Shown here one piece after another: positions 39,620 through 49,904 of a stretch of 64,000 nt of DNA. The notes below the pieces were generated by a model, which searched no databases, was not told the origin of the DNA, and saw only the letters and a list, made by a program, of their open reading frames with translations. Position 1 is the stretch's first letter. Each line of letters opens with the position of its first letter. Source of the stretch: Pycnococcus provasolii (lineage: Eukaryota; Chlorophyta; Pseudoscourfieldiophyceae; Pseudoscourfieldiales); contig CP150571.1 in assembly GCA_049487715.1 (NCBI GenBank), positions 434,001 to 498,000 of the forward strand. The letters are read 5' to 3'. The translations under genes were made by a program, and so were the position numbers.

Positions 39620-40018
39620 TTATCGTGTGTACCCTCCGTCGTTCGTGTCCATGTACTTGCGTCGGCCCTTGAATATCGTTCCGTAGTACCCCTTGGACGG
39701 CGCAGCTCCCGTCGCGCACACGGGTCCCTCCGAGACGGCGTCGCCAACCACGTCCGTCAGCACGGCTTCGAACGTCTCGGTTTGTCGGTGAGACTTGATG
39801 TGTCGTCCGTCGCGGTGCGCGTACTTGATGTCGTAGATTTTGTCGGATTCGGAGTGTGGGATGACCGCCTGCGCGGCGGTGTTTGTGGGCGCGACTTTGC
39901 GGTAGACGGTGGACGGTCTTTGCGAGGGCAGCCACTCGGGTGCGGATGCGGGTCCTGTGATGCGCCACGGCGGCCTGATGCCCACCAGGCCGAGCGCGTC
40001 GCCGAGCAGTTTCGCCAT
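39620..40018 (-). CDS. Small conserved-looking protein, possibly a complex I NDUFA7-type subunit
   Basis: 132 residues from an ATG. It starts MAKLLGDALGLVGIRPPWRI, then TGPASAPEWLP, KIYDIKYAHRDGRHIKSH near residue 60, and ends YMDTNDGGYTR. The Y-D-I-K-Y-x-x-R-D-G-R segment recalls the conserved centre of NDUFA7/B14.5a-type subunits of mitochondrial complex I, and the size fits. That is a weak motif-level resemblance from memory. Codon composition and the clean ATG-to-stop frame support a real gene whatever its role. Confidence 0.5.
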   Translation of the reverse strand: MAKLLGDALGLVGIRPPWRITGPASAPEWLPSQRPSTVYRKVAPTNTAAQAVIPHSESDKIYDIKYAHRDGRHIKSHRQTETFEAVLTDVVGDAVSEGPVCATGAAPSKGYYGTIFKGRRKYMDTNDGGYTR

Positions 40019-40344
40019 ACAGTAATGAAATTCACTTATGGAACGACAAAATGAGAATGAACCCTAGCTAAACCAAAGGAGGAAAAACCAGGGGACCAAA
40101 AAGTTCAAAAAGGGAGGAATTCCCTATTGAAGTGGGGATCCCTTCTTGCACGTACAACGTGTACTCCTTTCCTTTGGGTACTTACCGGCTACCGCGTGTT
40201 GTGTTCTGTACTTGTAGTGGTTTAAATAGTTATTCCGTGGTATATTTTATTTCAATCTCCGTTCTGTTGTCTTGCCGGCTGCTCGTTGCGTTGCGATCGA
40301 CATCTCGCGACTTCGCGCTTGATGTTCTTGCTTGCTCTGCTTGC

Positions 40345-41278
40345 ATGAACAACCCGTCCTCTGTTGTCTCGGCAGATCACACTTCTGGAAACAACCAGTC
40401 TACCTCGCGCTCGTCACCAGCCCTACACAGACCGCTGCAACTCGCATCTTTATTATCACCACGATCCATCTCGTCGGCGGCCGCGACCTTTCCCACATCC
40501 TCGTCGTCGAGCATGTCCGCCATACTAGAAACGCACGGCGCGTCCATCTTTCACCTGCTGTGCATCGGAACTTCGTTGGCCGTCGCGTTCAGTGTGCTTG
40601 ACGGTTCGCGATTCGGGTACCACCCGTCGTGCATGGCGCTCGCGTATCTGCTCTTCATGGCAGAAGGGGCGCTCACTGCGATCAAGTTCAGAAGTTTAGA
40701 AGGACCGGAAAGGACAACCGCCATATGGAAACACGCATCCTTGCAGTCACTTGGCGTGCTGTTCGCTATCATCGGATTCTACGCCATCTACACCAACAAA
40801 AGCATACACGGCAAACCGCACTTCACATCCTACCACTCGTACGCCGGACTGCTCGCGTTCGTGCTTGCCATCGTCGCGCCGCTTGGTGGCGCCGTATCCT
40901 TCAAACGTCTCGGACTGTTGACACGCTTGCCGCAACAGCACTGGGCGCCCATCAAATACGTGCACCGCAAAGTGGGACAGGTGACGGTGTTCGTTGGACT
41001 GCTCGCAATTGTTCTCGCTCTTACGCATAAGGCTGTTTACCTCGTGCGTCTTCTTCCTCTTCTTTATATTTCCCTATCCTTGCCAAGACAAAATCAAACA
41101 CCGAAACAAAGGACACCCAGCTCACAACATCGCAACGTACCCCATACCAACTACGCAGGGCATAGTTTCCTATCTGCTGCAGCTCTGCGTGCTCGCGGTG
41201 GCTGCGTATTTGGCGCACACTCTGGTGCACTTTTCGTCTGCCAGCATGCTGCCAATGTCTTCTCAGAAGCCCAACTAA
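40345..41278 (+). CDS. Cytochrome b561-domain membrane protein
   Basis: Exons 40345-41043 and 41159-41278, 272 residues from the ATG at 40345; 40513 (MSAILETHG) is an alternative start. The first ~56 residues are Ser/Pro-rich, possibly a targeting peptide. The domain has the expected helices and four His candidates for two b hemes: GYHPSCMALAYLLF, WKHASLQSLGVLFAI, FTSYHSYAGLLAFV and KYVHRKVGQVTVFVG. The intron (115 nt, GTGCGT...CGCAG) interrupts the final helix; splicing gives LTHKAVYL|GIVSYLLQLCVL and a stop after SSQKPN. The family passes electrons from ascorbate across membranes. The partner here is unknown. Confidence 0.85.
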
Positions 41279-41603
41279 GCTAACTCTCTCACTTCTCTCA
41301 CATCTCTCACCACCAACATCAGGCAAACGCGGCTGAGATTCCGCAGGCGCACGGCGCGAGTAGCACGAGGCAATCCATGTGGGTATATTGACTTTGCACT
41401 GCACTGCCTTGTCCAGAATATTCAGTAACGTAATAGAGTTCCTAAGCTTAGTCCCGCGCTTAATCCCAGTGTTTGTGAAACAAGTGAAGCTTTGTCGCCG
41501 GAAAACCACCATTTGTGCCAACCTCATCATGTGTGAACTGGCATGGCAACTGTGAAGATGCCAAGGTGACGTGTGTTTCTTACGATAGGGTTTTAACATT
41601 TCA

Positions 41604-41637
41604 GGTTAGGGTTAGGGTTAGGGTTAGGGTTAGGGTC
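41604..41637 (+). repeat. Five perfect TTAGGG-type telomeric units
   Basis: GGTTAG repeated without interruption about 50 bp before the ATG at 41685. This is the cleanest of the telomere-like blocks in the window. Confidence 0.95.
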
Positions 41638-41684
41638 CTTTCCTCCTTCGCATCTCTCTCTCTCTCTCTCTCCGAAGAAGAAGA

Positions 41685-43970
41685 ATGGCGCGCGCACCAC
41701 CACCTTTGGATACCATGTCCGTGTCCGTGTCGTCCCACGGGTTGTCCCACGGGTTGTCCCACGGGTTGTCCCACGGGTCGCATTCGCACTCGCATTCTGC
41801 ACTGTGCCGTTCGTTTCTGCGTCTTGCCTCGTCATCTTCACATTCATCCTCATCGGCGGCGTCAGTGGGAGTCGTTGGTGGTGGTGGTGGTGGTGGTGGT
41901 GGCTCGTCGTCGTCTTCGGCGGCTTCTCTAGCTCTCGTGCATGCTTGTCTCTTCGGAGTGGGCTTGAGTGGGCACGGAGCTCCTCCTTCTATCATCTCGT
42001 CGCACTTTCTCTCCTCTCAATCTCGTTCGGGTGGGAGTGGTGTTGCGGATAATAATGGAAGTGGTGTGAAGCGTGTTCAGGCGGTGAGCAGTAGTAGTAG
42101 GGCGGCGAACTTGAACTTGAGTGAGATGCCGCCGCGCGAAGTGCTTGCGATTCGCGTGCGCGCGCTGGAGGAAGCGGCGGAGGCGGCGGAGAGAAAGGCG
42201 AAACAGATGTGTAGGGCGGATGCCACGGCGGCGGCGGAGGCTAGGGATGCGGCGATGGCGCTCGCGGAGGATGCGCAGGCGCTCCTGGAACGCATTGACG
42301 CACATGCACAAACACTCAGCAAGTCTGCGGAGGCTCGGGCGGACGCGATGCGCACAGCGGCGAACGCGCACAGGCGAGCGGTCGCACTCGTAGAGGCGAG
42401 GCAGAGTGTCGCGGCATGCGCGAGCGCCGTTCGGCTCGTGTGCGCGGCGGAGAGCAACGATGACGCGGCGCTGGCTATGGAGAAGCTTCGCGCTCTTGCC
42501 AACGACATTCCCGCTTGCCTCGTCGACGGGCCCTCAACGAAGCTCGTGTCAACAGCAAATCGCAGAGGGCCGGTGCCCGGCTCGCCTCTTGCACGGGCGC
42601 TCGAGGCGAGCGAGCCTATCGGGCAGCTGCTGGCGACGCGTGCTGCGATGATCGTTCGGCGCGCGGAGGCGGACGTCGTCGACGCCGTGCACGCGTGGCT
42701 TGCGAAGCGGCGTGACGCCGCGCTGGCGGCGGGAGATGCAGTCATGGCTTCCTGCCTTGGGCGCGAGAACGCGCTGGACGCAGACGGAGAAATGGCGGCG
42801 GTGCGTCGTGCTCGTCCCTGGGACGAGGCGGCGAGCGAGGCGGCATGCCTCGACGACGACCTTTGCAAACTTCTCGCCGCCGTGCACGTTGCTCGCACGA
42901 TGGGGCTTGGCGATGAACTTGGGCAGTACTATCGGGAGCAGCGTCATCTCCAGCTGATGGCTGAGGTGGGAAGACCGCCCTCAGAAGCGTCGAAGTTGCG
43001 TCGCTTCTTCGCGAAGCTCATTGGGCATGCGGCGGTTGAGCGTCAGGGCAACGCCGCCGCGCGACGCCTCGGTGCTAGTGATGTGCTCGAGGTGGAGCTT
43101 GCCACAAGCTTGGACATAGCCGCGTCAGGTGCGGCGGATGTTCTCGCCGTATTCTCAAGAGCCGCGGAGGCGAACGCGGCGATCGCTGCCGAGGACGATG
43201 AAATGGATGTCGAGCTGGCGGCGGTGGAGGCGGCGCACGCGTGCGACGCTGGCAACGGTGCGCTTGCCGCCGTTAGAGAGGCGCCTTGCGCCTTTGGCGA
43301 TGAAGGCGTGTTGAATCGCTTACAGACTTCGCTCGGCAGCTTGGCGGCCGCACATCAGCTTTTAAGTCTGGAGGCGTTCCAGCGCCGTATTGCCGGCGCA
43401 TGCCGCGCGAAGGAAGGACGCGCGCATGCGTTGTCATCGGCGCTGTTGGGCCCCGTGGCGCGTCACATGGAGATTGCGGCGCGCCATCAGACGTCGCCCG
43501 CTGGCTTTGACCTCGACATCGCAAGTTCGCTCGAAGAGCATCTGGGTGAGATCCTTGACTCCCACGATGCGCAGGCATCGTATGAGGACGAAATGCTCCG
43601 CCTGGCGACGGATTGCGCCGCAACGCGTGCTTCGTTTGCATCCTCCACCGGCGCGGATGACATCGCCGGAAACTGGAAGGTGGCGGTGAGCGCGGTGCTG
43701 GAAAGCGTTGGTTCGCGTGCGCGCGCGTCACTTTCCGATGTGGTGTTAGCTCGCCTGAAAGGGCTGCACGCCATGGCAACGATGTCACCGGACGATGCGA
43801 GCGAGCTTACGCGTGACGCGCGATCGTATTTGTCGAGCTTGGCGTCGAAGGGCATCCGCGATGATCAGAAGTGGCTGCAGGCCCTGATCTCGACGTGTCT
43901 TGAGGAGTCGCACCTGAAGGAGTCGATTGGCGAGGATGCCGTCACCGAGCTGAGCTGTATATTTGAGTAA
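41685..43970 (+). CDS. Large helical protein, possibly Sec15/EXOC6-like exocyst subunit
   Basis: 761 residues from an ATG. The N-terminus has a repeated SHGLSHGLSHGLSHG stretch (a 15-bp DNA repeat) and Ser/Gly runs, then a long Ala/Glu coiled coil (~145-240, VRALEEAAEAAERKAKQM). Around residue 395 the segment LCKLLAAVHVARTMGLGDEL-GQYYREQR followed by LRRFFAKLIGHAAVERQG resembles the Sec15 core (LHIY..LG....YY..NR, then FF..IAGF..VEDR). The rest is helical to EESHLKESI and a stop. Sec15 tethers secretory vesicles to the plasma membrane. The likeness is partial, so a divergent or unrelated coiled-coil protein is possible. Confidence 0.4.
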   Translation: MARAPPPLDTMSVSVSSHGLSHGLSHGLSHGSHSHSHSALCRSFLRLASSSSHSSSSAASVGVVGGGGGGGGGSSSSSAASLALVHACLFGVGLSGHGAPPSIISSHFLSSQSRSGGSGVADNNGSGVKRVQAVSSSSRAANLNLSEMPPREVLAIRVRALEEAAEAAERKAKQMCRADATAAAEARDAAMALAEDAQALLERIDAHAQTLSKSAEARADAMRTAANAHRRAVALVEARQSVAACASAVRLVCAAESNDDAALAMEKLRALANDIPACLVDGPSTKLVSTANRRGPVPGSPLARALEASEPIGQLLATRAAMIVRRAEADVVDAVHAWLAKRRDAALAAGDAVMASCLGRENALDADGEMAAVRRARPWDEAASEAACLDDDLCKLLAAVHVARTMGLGDELGQYYREQRHLQLMAEVGRPPSEASKLRRFFAKLIGHAAVERQGNAAARRLGASDVLEVELATSLDIAASGAADVLAVFSRAAEANAAIAAEDDEMDVELAAVEAAHACDAGNGALAAVREAPCAFGDEGVLNRLQTSLGSLAAAHQLLSLEAFQRRIAGACRAKEGRAHALSSALLGPVARHMEIAARHQTSPAGFDLDIASSLEEHLGEILDSHDAQASYEDEMLRLATDCAATRASFASSTGADDIAGNWKVAVSAVLESVGSRARASLSDVVLARLKGLHAMATMSPDDASELTRDARSYLSSLASKGIRDDQKWLQALISTCLEESHLKESIGEDAVTELSCIFE

Positions 43971-44071
43971 CTACAACTACCTACCTGTAGCAGTAACACC
44001 TTGTACACATATTTTTACTTCTGATTGAGGAACTTAAGTTACCACACAGCCTGCCATGGATTTCGAGCCTT

Positions 44072-44095
44072 AGCCCTAACCCTAACCCTAACCCT
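44072..44095 (-). repeat. Telomeric CCCTAA units upstream of the G3P dehydrogenase gene
   Basis: Three to four CCCTAA units, 95 bp before the ATG at 44190. They read as TTAGGG on the opposite strand. Confidence 0.9.
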
Positions 44096-44189
44096 TCCTT
44101 CGAGGTTCGGGGGGCCCTTGGTTTTTGCTTTTCCGTTTCGACTCGGATAACGCCGTCAGGTAACGCCATCCAGTGCAGTGCAGTGCAGT

Positions 44190-45377
44190 ATGTCGCCGTC
44201 GCCCTCCACGCCGCCGTCGTCGTCGCCGTCGTCGTCGCCCACGGTCGTGTGCGTGTTCGGCAGTGGTTCGTTCGGCACCGCGCTCGCGTGCGTGATCGCG
44301 CGATCGAGCGCATCGTCGCGATCAGCTCATAATGCTACGTCAATTCAGCCTTCAATGGAAGTGCGTATCCTGACGCGTCGCCCAGACGTCGCCGCTTCCA
44401 TCAACCTCCACCACCGCAATCCCACGCACATGTCCTCGTTCCCACTCCCTTCCTCTGTCAAGGCGTTCACGGACCCCGCCGAGTGCCTCAAGAATGTCAA
44501 CTTCATCGTGCACGTTATACCCGTGCAGTCGTCGCGCGCGTTCTTGCAGGACCTCGCGCCTCTTATACCCGCTGACGTTCCAATCATATCAGCATCCAAG
44601 GGAATCTGCGGAGAGACGCTGTGCATGATGGACGAAATCATTCCTCAGGCGCTCGGTAGGCCGGACCAGCCGACTGCGTTCGTCAGCGGGCCGACGTTCG
44701 CACGCGAGCTCATGCAGGTAAGTCTTACCTGTATCCATCCTTGGCGGATAAATGGCAAGCACTAACATTCTCACACACTGACAAAGGACTTCCCAAGCGG
44801 TTGCGTGCTCGCGAGCGTCAGCGACGATGTTGGCAAGAAGTGCAGCGCGCTGTTCCGTTCGGCGCGCATGCGCGTATACCAGCATGACGACGTCATCGGC
44901 GTCGAGGTGGGCGGCGCGTTGAAGAACGTCTACGCACTCGCGGCGGGCATTGCCGATGGTATGGGCTGGGGGCTCAACACGACCGCGCTTCTTGTGACGC
45001 TTGGATGCAGAGAGATGGGACAGGTCGCGTCGGCGATGGGCGCAGACGCGGCGACGCTCAGCGGCCTGTCCGGCATAGGTGACATGATGCTGACCTGCTT
45101 CGGTTCGGAAAGTCGCAATCGCACCGTCGGACGTCTACTCGGCGAGGGAAATTCTCTTGCGGACGTGCTGGATGCTCGCGTGGGGACGTTAGCTGGTGTT
45201 GCGGAGGGTGTGGCTACCGCACCCGCAGCACTTCGTCTTGGCAAGAGCAAGGGGGTTAGCACGCCGATTGTCGCGGCGGTGTGTGCGATCCTTGAAGGTG
45301 AGAATGCGCACGAAGTCTTGCACAAGCTACTTGCGTATCCAGTGCACGCAAACGGCGACCTCGTCGTCACTTCTTAG
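44190..45377 (+). CDS. NAD-dependent glycerol-3-phosphate dehydrogenase
   Basis: Exons 44190-44717 and 44787-45377, 372 residues. A short Ser/Pro-rich N-terminus precedes the Rossmann motif VCVFGSGSFGTAL. Then come NFIVHVIPVQSSRAFL, IISASKGICGETL and FVSGPTFARELMQ at the splice. Exon 2 has VIGVEVGGALKNVYALAAGI with the catalytic Lys, and GLSGIGDMMLTCFGSESRNR. The order and spacing match GpsA-type enzymes, which interconvert dihydroxyacetone phosphate and glycerol 3-phosphate for lipid and glycerol synthesis. The intron is 69 nt, GTAAGT...ACAAAG, phase 0. The Ser/Pro N-terminus could target plastids but is short. Copy C of the shared 3' element lies just after the stop. Confidence 0.95.
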
Positions 45378-45382
45378 ACTTG

Positions 45383-45436
45383 CACTAAGATTGCCCATTC
45401 AGTAATGGAGTATACTTTACTTTGTTCAACGGTCGT
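45383..45436 (+). repeat. Shared 3' element, copy C (after G3P dehydrogenase)
   Basis: CACTAAGATTGCCCATTCAG, then TAATGGAG, then TTTACTTTGTTCAACGGTCG. It starts 5 bp after the stop and has both conserved halves. Confidence 0.8.
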
Positions 45437-46450
45437 CTCTTCTAGGGTACCTTCGTTCGACCATTCAAACAATACTTGCGCATTCATTCAGGCAAATGCG
45501 CTTGTGATTTCGAAAAGATATTTTCTCTCATTGATCCCCCAAGGGTGGGTTTTCCCAAGGGTTCCTCTTGACCTCAAAGGCGGTGGCCCAAGGCGGTGGC
45601 CCAAGGTGGTGGCGCTCTCCAAGGTGGTGGCCCAAGAACCAGGCGACCAGGTGCGAGTGCAACACACCTAGGGGACACACGGAATGATCAGCGCATATTG
45701 CGAGTGGCAAGGGGCAAGGCGTGAGAACAAGTCGGGAACACAAGGCGGGAACACAAGTCGGGAACACAAGTGCAAGTGCATGCAAGGTTGTGTTGTGTTG
45801 CTTCCATGGTGATTTGGTCGACGTGTTTGGTCGACGTGTTTGGTCGACGTCTTTGGTCGAGTTCGTGTTTGGTCGGCGTGTTTGGTCGACGTCTTTGGTC
45901 GAGTTCGTCTCGACTCTCGAGCCCAACTGCCCAAGGACTGACTCTTGAAGAACGTGCTCTCACTGAAGAAACAGCGTTTTCCGACAACAAGCTCGCCTTT
46001 TGTCGACTTTTGTCTCGACGTCCGCCGTCCCTTGTGGAGATCAGCCATCAGACGCCATCACCACACCTCATCACCATCACCATCAGTCGTCGTCGTCGTT
46101 CGTCCGTGCGTGCGTGCGTGATATAATTACTTATTTGGTACAGTAAGTACGTGTGATCTCTCATACAATAATACATAGTCTACTGTAAGTAGGGTATCTC
46201 AAAGCTTGCACATTCTTGCACATATACCTTTGGGTGGTACTTGTCAATATTGGCCACGGGTGTTTCTTGTATTAATAGGTAGGCCGTGCGTGTTTCTTCG
46301 TGTTTCTTGTACGGCTTGGCTGTTTCTTTCTTGCGGCGTTTTCTTTCTTTTTTCTTGCTCTTGCTCTTGCTCTTGCTCTTGGTTGGCCACAAGCCTCGCC
46401 AAGCCTCCAAAGCACGTTTCGGAGGAGACGACGCTTCGACAACGAGAAGA
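45437..46450. other. Repeat-rich intergenic stretch, no gene recognised
   Basis: Contains a 13-14-bp tandem family GGGAACACAAGTC (45,731-45,770) and a TTTGGTCGACGTG family with spacer variants (45,814-45,913), plus a GGCGGTGGCCCAA triplication (45,580-45,640). Minus-strand frames here only translate the repeats (DVDQTRRPNT units). A frame open from 46286 begins at GTG and is taken as 5' UTR of the LysM gene. Confidence 0.5.
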
Positions 46451-47605
46451 ATGGGAATGGCTCTTGCGAATGGCAAGGTGGTGCAGTTGCAACAACGTCG
46501 TGGTGGTGGTGGTGGTGGTGGTTCGCGCACAATCAAACGACCACAATCTTGGGGGCTAGCCGCCAGGCCAACGCGACGAAAAACGAACTGCATAGTGCCC
46601 GCGGCATATCGGAGTAACGCGTCGTACGCCATCGACGAATTCGAGCTGATGCGCAAGTACACAACACACGAAGTTGAGCGAGGAGAGACGATCAGCCAAA
46701 TTGCAAAAATGTACGGGACGACGGTGCAGGAGGTGCTGGACATCAACGCACTGATCGCGACGGACATCGTGCCCGTGGGGCTGGACATCTTCGTCCCGCG
46801 AAAGACGCCTGTATGGAGACGTGCCTTGAAGGCCGCGACGGGTGGTGGCGACAGCAGTGACAACGGGCAAGCCAAGGTGGCGGCAACGAAAGCTGACGAG
46901 AACAGGAGCCAAACAGGAGGCAACGTCGGCGTCGCCGTGGGGAGAACACTAGCGAGTCTGCGTGACGAGACTGCCAAGGCTGTGGAGAAAGCGAGCACGA
47001 GCATGAAGGCACTCGTGCCGACGCCGGCACCCAAGCAGAAGCAAGAAAGCACGAAGCCACCACCACCACCACCTCCTCCTCCCGCACCACCGGCTTCGCT
47101 GCCACCGCAAGCCAAGGCGTCCGTGGCGGTGTCAGTTCCTGCGCTACCTGACCTAGGATCTGCCGCCGCGAGCTTGCTCCCTGCGCAACCATCGCCACTG
47201 CGCATCATGGCGGTGGCTGCGGCTCTTGGAGCGGCACGGGCAGCGATCGTGTACTCGCGTTCTCGAAGCGAGGCGCGCCTGATGGAAGAGGAGGAGGCGC
47301 GCATGATGGAGGAGCGTGCGGCTCAGGAGCAGTGGTCGCGTTGGAATAACGCGCTTGCGGCCGATCGCGAGTACTTCGCCGACGCAGACCCGATGTTGAG
47401 ACAACTGAACGAGGAGAGCGACGCCGCGCAGACGAGCGAGGACGGCGCCTCATCCGCGTCTGCTTCGGACGACTTGGAGGAGGTGGTCGTGACGGACGAG
47501 GAGCGTCGAAGAATGCAGGCTCAGTACGACAAGTTTTTGCGGAAAGGCGCTCGTGCTGACACGACTCAGCTGAGCACGCCTGACGACGACTACTCGGCGC
47601 CATAA
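46451..47605 (+). CDS. LysM-domain protein, likely membrane-attached
   Basis: 384 residues from the first ATG (MGMALANGK). A Gly/Arg/Lys-rich N-terminus without acids resembles a transit peptide. LysM lies at ~69-116: YTTHEVERGETISQIAKMYG, then VQEVLDINALI and VGLDIFVPRKTP. A Pro-rich segment (PPPPPPPPPAPPASLPP) and a hydrophobic helix (IMAVAAALGAARAAIVYS, ~255-272) follow, then an acidic coiled region (LMEEEEARMMEERAAQEQW) to the C-terminus YSAP. LysM binds N-acetylglucosamine-containing glycans. In plastids such domains could bind peptidoglycan-like material; both the location and the ligand are inference. Confidence 0.7.
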   Translation: MGMALANGKVVQLQQRRGGGGGGGSRTIKRPQSWGLAARPTRRKTNCIVPAAYRSNASYAIDEFELMRKYTTHEVERGETISQIAKMYGTTVQEVLDINALIATDIVPVGLDIFVPRKTPVWRRALKAATGGGDSSDNGQAKVAATKADENRSQTGGNVGVAVGRTLASLRDETAKAVEKASTSMKALVPTPAPKQKQESTKPPPPPPPPPAPPASLPPQAKASVAVSVPALPDLGSAAASLLPAQPSPLRIMAVAAALGAARAAIVYSRSRSEARLMEEEEARMMEERAAQEQWSRWNNALAADREYFADADPMLRQLNEESDAAQTSEDGASSASASDDLEEVVVTDEERRRMQAQYDKFLRKGARADTTQLSTPDDDYSAP

Positions 47606-47743
47606 AAGAAAAGTTGGGCCATGTCATATGATGAGCCTCGTATCCCTGATTTATCCATACACACACACGCGCGCGCACACGCGCGAGGCTTTGACCCGCT
47701 ATGCATATCTCCCGCCTTAAAAAAATGAGCCTGACCTCGAAGG

Positions 47744-47780
47744 GAACGGGGTCGGGGTCGGGGTCGGGGTCGGGGTTGGG
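47744..47780 (+). repeat. GGGTCG tandem repeat
   Basis: Five to six GGGGTC units in the 263-bp gap before the activase-like gene. An (AC/GC)n microsatellite lies just upstream (47,660-47,690). Confidence 0.85.
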
Positions 47781-47868
47781 TCTGAAATCTGAAATTCTGT
47801 TTTTCCGGGAAACGTGAGGCTGAGAACCACCGTCCGGTCCCGTTTGGGATCGGGATTTTTGAGATTCC

Positions 47869-49816
47869 ATGGAGTCGTGTTCCATGGCGCCCGTGGTTAC
47901 CTCTCGCAGTGCTTGTTTGGTTGGATCTCGCAGTGCTTGTCTGCGTTTGCGTGTGGTGCCTAGGGTGCGTTGGGCTAGGGTGGTGACTAGGAGGGTTAGG
48001 GTTAGGGCGTCTGGTGGTGGTGACTTTGACGTGTCACCTGGAGGTTTTCCCGATCCGTCGCTCGACCTCACGCAGTTCGTGGAGTCGCAGAAGTCTGGTG
48101 TCGCTGACGCGCTCTTCGCAGGAGATACGCTGGGCGTCGACAGCGACCTCGTGACGGGGGAACTGAGGTGGACGTCGCGATCGACTCTCAAACATCTTGA
48201 CGCGTCGAGGCTCTTGCCGCCGGAGAGATTTGCGCAAGCTGTTGCCGTACATGTGGCGCGCAACTTCTTTGCGTCGTCGTCGACATCGACGAATAGAGTT
48301 CCGCTCGTACTCGGCATTTGGGGACACAAGGGAGTGGGCAAGTCGCTCAACGTCGAGCTCACGCTCGCTCGCATGGGTGTCGAGCCTGTTATCATGTCTG
48401 CAGGCGAGATGGAGGACGGCGTTGCTGGGGTCCCCGCAGAACGAATACGCAACCGCTATCGCACTGCCGCACGGTCCATCATGCACAGAGGTATTGCCTC
48501 GTGCCTCGTGATCAACGACATAGATGCTGGACTCGGACGACTCAAGTTCACAGACGGCACCGTGAACAACCAAAACGCAACCGCAACGCTCATGGCTCTT
48601 TGTGACGACCCTGGGTGCGTTAGCCTGGGACAGAGTTGGGACGAGGTCAAGGCGGGTGGTCGTCTGCCTCGCGTTCCGATCATTGTCACCGCGAACGACC
48701 TTAGCACGCTGTATGCGCCGCTCGTGAGAGACGGCAGGATGGAAAAGTTTTTGTGGGAACCAACGAACGACGAGCTTGTGGAGATGCTGTATCCAGCACT
48801 CGGCGGCAACAAAAAGCCGCATCACACGTGATGACATTGCACGTCTCGTATCGCGACATCCAAACCAGCCTCTTGATTTTTTCATGGCTGCGAGATCGCG
48901 TGCATTGGACGGCATTCTCAGGGAATGGCTGGGAACGCTTCGAAGTCCGGCGAGCATCCTTGAGCACCGCGCGCACTTCAAAGTGGACGATGAACTGGAC
49001 ATGGCTTCGCTCGCAGAGGCAATGGATGATTTGGCACGCGAGCAACAGAACATTCTGAACGAAAATCTGTCGAGAGAGTACCTGGCCAATTGGGACAATG
49101 GAGATGAATCGCCTTCACCTTCACCTTTACCGCCGCCGCCACCGCCACCGCCACCAGCAGCTGCAGCTTCTGAGGACTTGCGAAAGGCTGCTGTCGATGC
49201 ACTGCAAAGCGCCATGGGAGGCGATTTTTTCGAACGCGTCAACGTCGTGTCTTCGGATGACGCTGATTCGCCGTCGACGCAACCGGACGAGCGCGTGGCG
49301 GAAGTGGAGGGAGCATCTCAACCAGAAGATGACCTTACCTTACCATGGCGATCCGTCAGCGCGGAGGATGCGAAGGAGATGGTCGACTCCGGCGCTGCGG
49401 TTCTCGTCGATCTGCGCTCTGCAAAAAACTTTGACGACGAGCGCATTCGAGGTTCGAAGAATGTGCCCAGCTTGGAAGTGCAAGGGACAAGCTTTCGTGA
49501 CCGCCGCGAGGTTGCGATCGATCCCTCCGACTTTGCCGCATCATTCGTCGCGGCGTGTCCTCCTGCTGGCGATGCGACGTACGTCATCGTCGCCAAGGTG
49601 GACGACGTGACGACTGATGCGCTGATGGCGGCAGCTTCAGAGGGAGCGTACGCGCCTGAAAACATCTTGGTTGTGTCTGGCGGCTATGACGGTTGGACAA
49701 CCGTCTTCAACCCGAGCACGGGTAAGCGTCGTCAAGTTGGCCACTTCGTGAGTCCGGGTACGGACGGGCGTCTGCAGGGCGACAACCCCACCGCGTACCA
49801 GATGTGGAGTAAGTGA
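47869..49816 (+). CDS. Rubisco-activase-like AAA+ protein fused to a rhodanese-like domain, with a one-base frame break
   Basis: The first frame (47869-48831) has an Arg/Val-rich transit-like N-terminus, then the activase AAA+ core: LGIWGHKGVGKSLNVEL (Walker A), MSAGEMEDGVAGVPAERIRN, LVINDIDAGLGRL, VNNQNATATLM, and IVTANDLSTLYAPLVRDGRMEKF. The second frame continues as SRITRDDIARLVSRHPNQPL and DFFMAARSRALDGILREWL, as in activase. After a Pro-rich linker a rhodanese-like domain (~540-635) has AAVLVDLRSAKNFDDERIRGS and VVSGGYDGW but no Cys at the active-site loop. The frames meet at an A5 run (48811-48815); one A fewer would give GGNKSRITRDD and a continuous 648-residue protein. Activase remodels inhibited Rubisco in plastids. 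The rhodanese part is probably structural or regulatory. Confidence 0.85.
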
Positions 49817-49904
49817 GGTAGTTTGTACACGACCACTGTAAAGTTCACATATGTATAATATGCACTGTAGAGGAGCTGGAGTTTGATTCATCAGGTTTTC
49901 GACG

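Noticed and set aside
45528-46048. Minus-strand frames with DVDQTRRPNT repeats
   Set aside because: They arise from the GGTCGACGTGTTT tandem repeat; the rest is low complexity.
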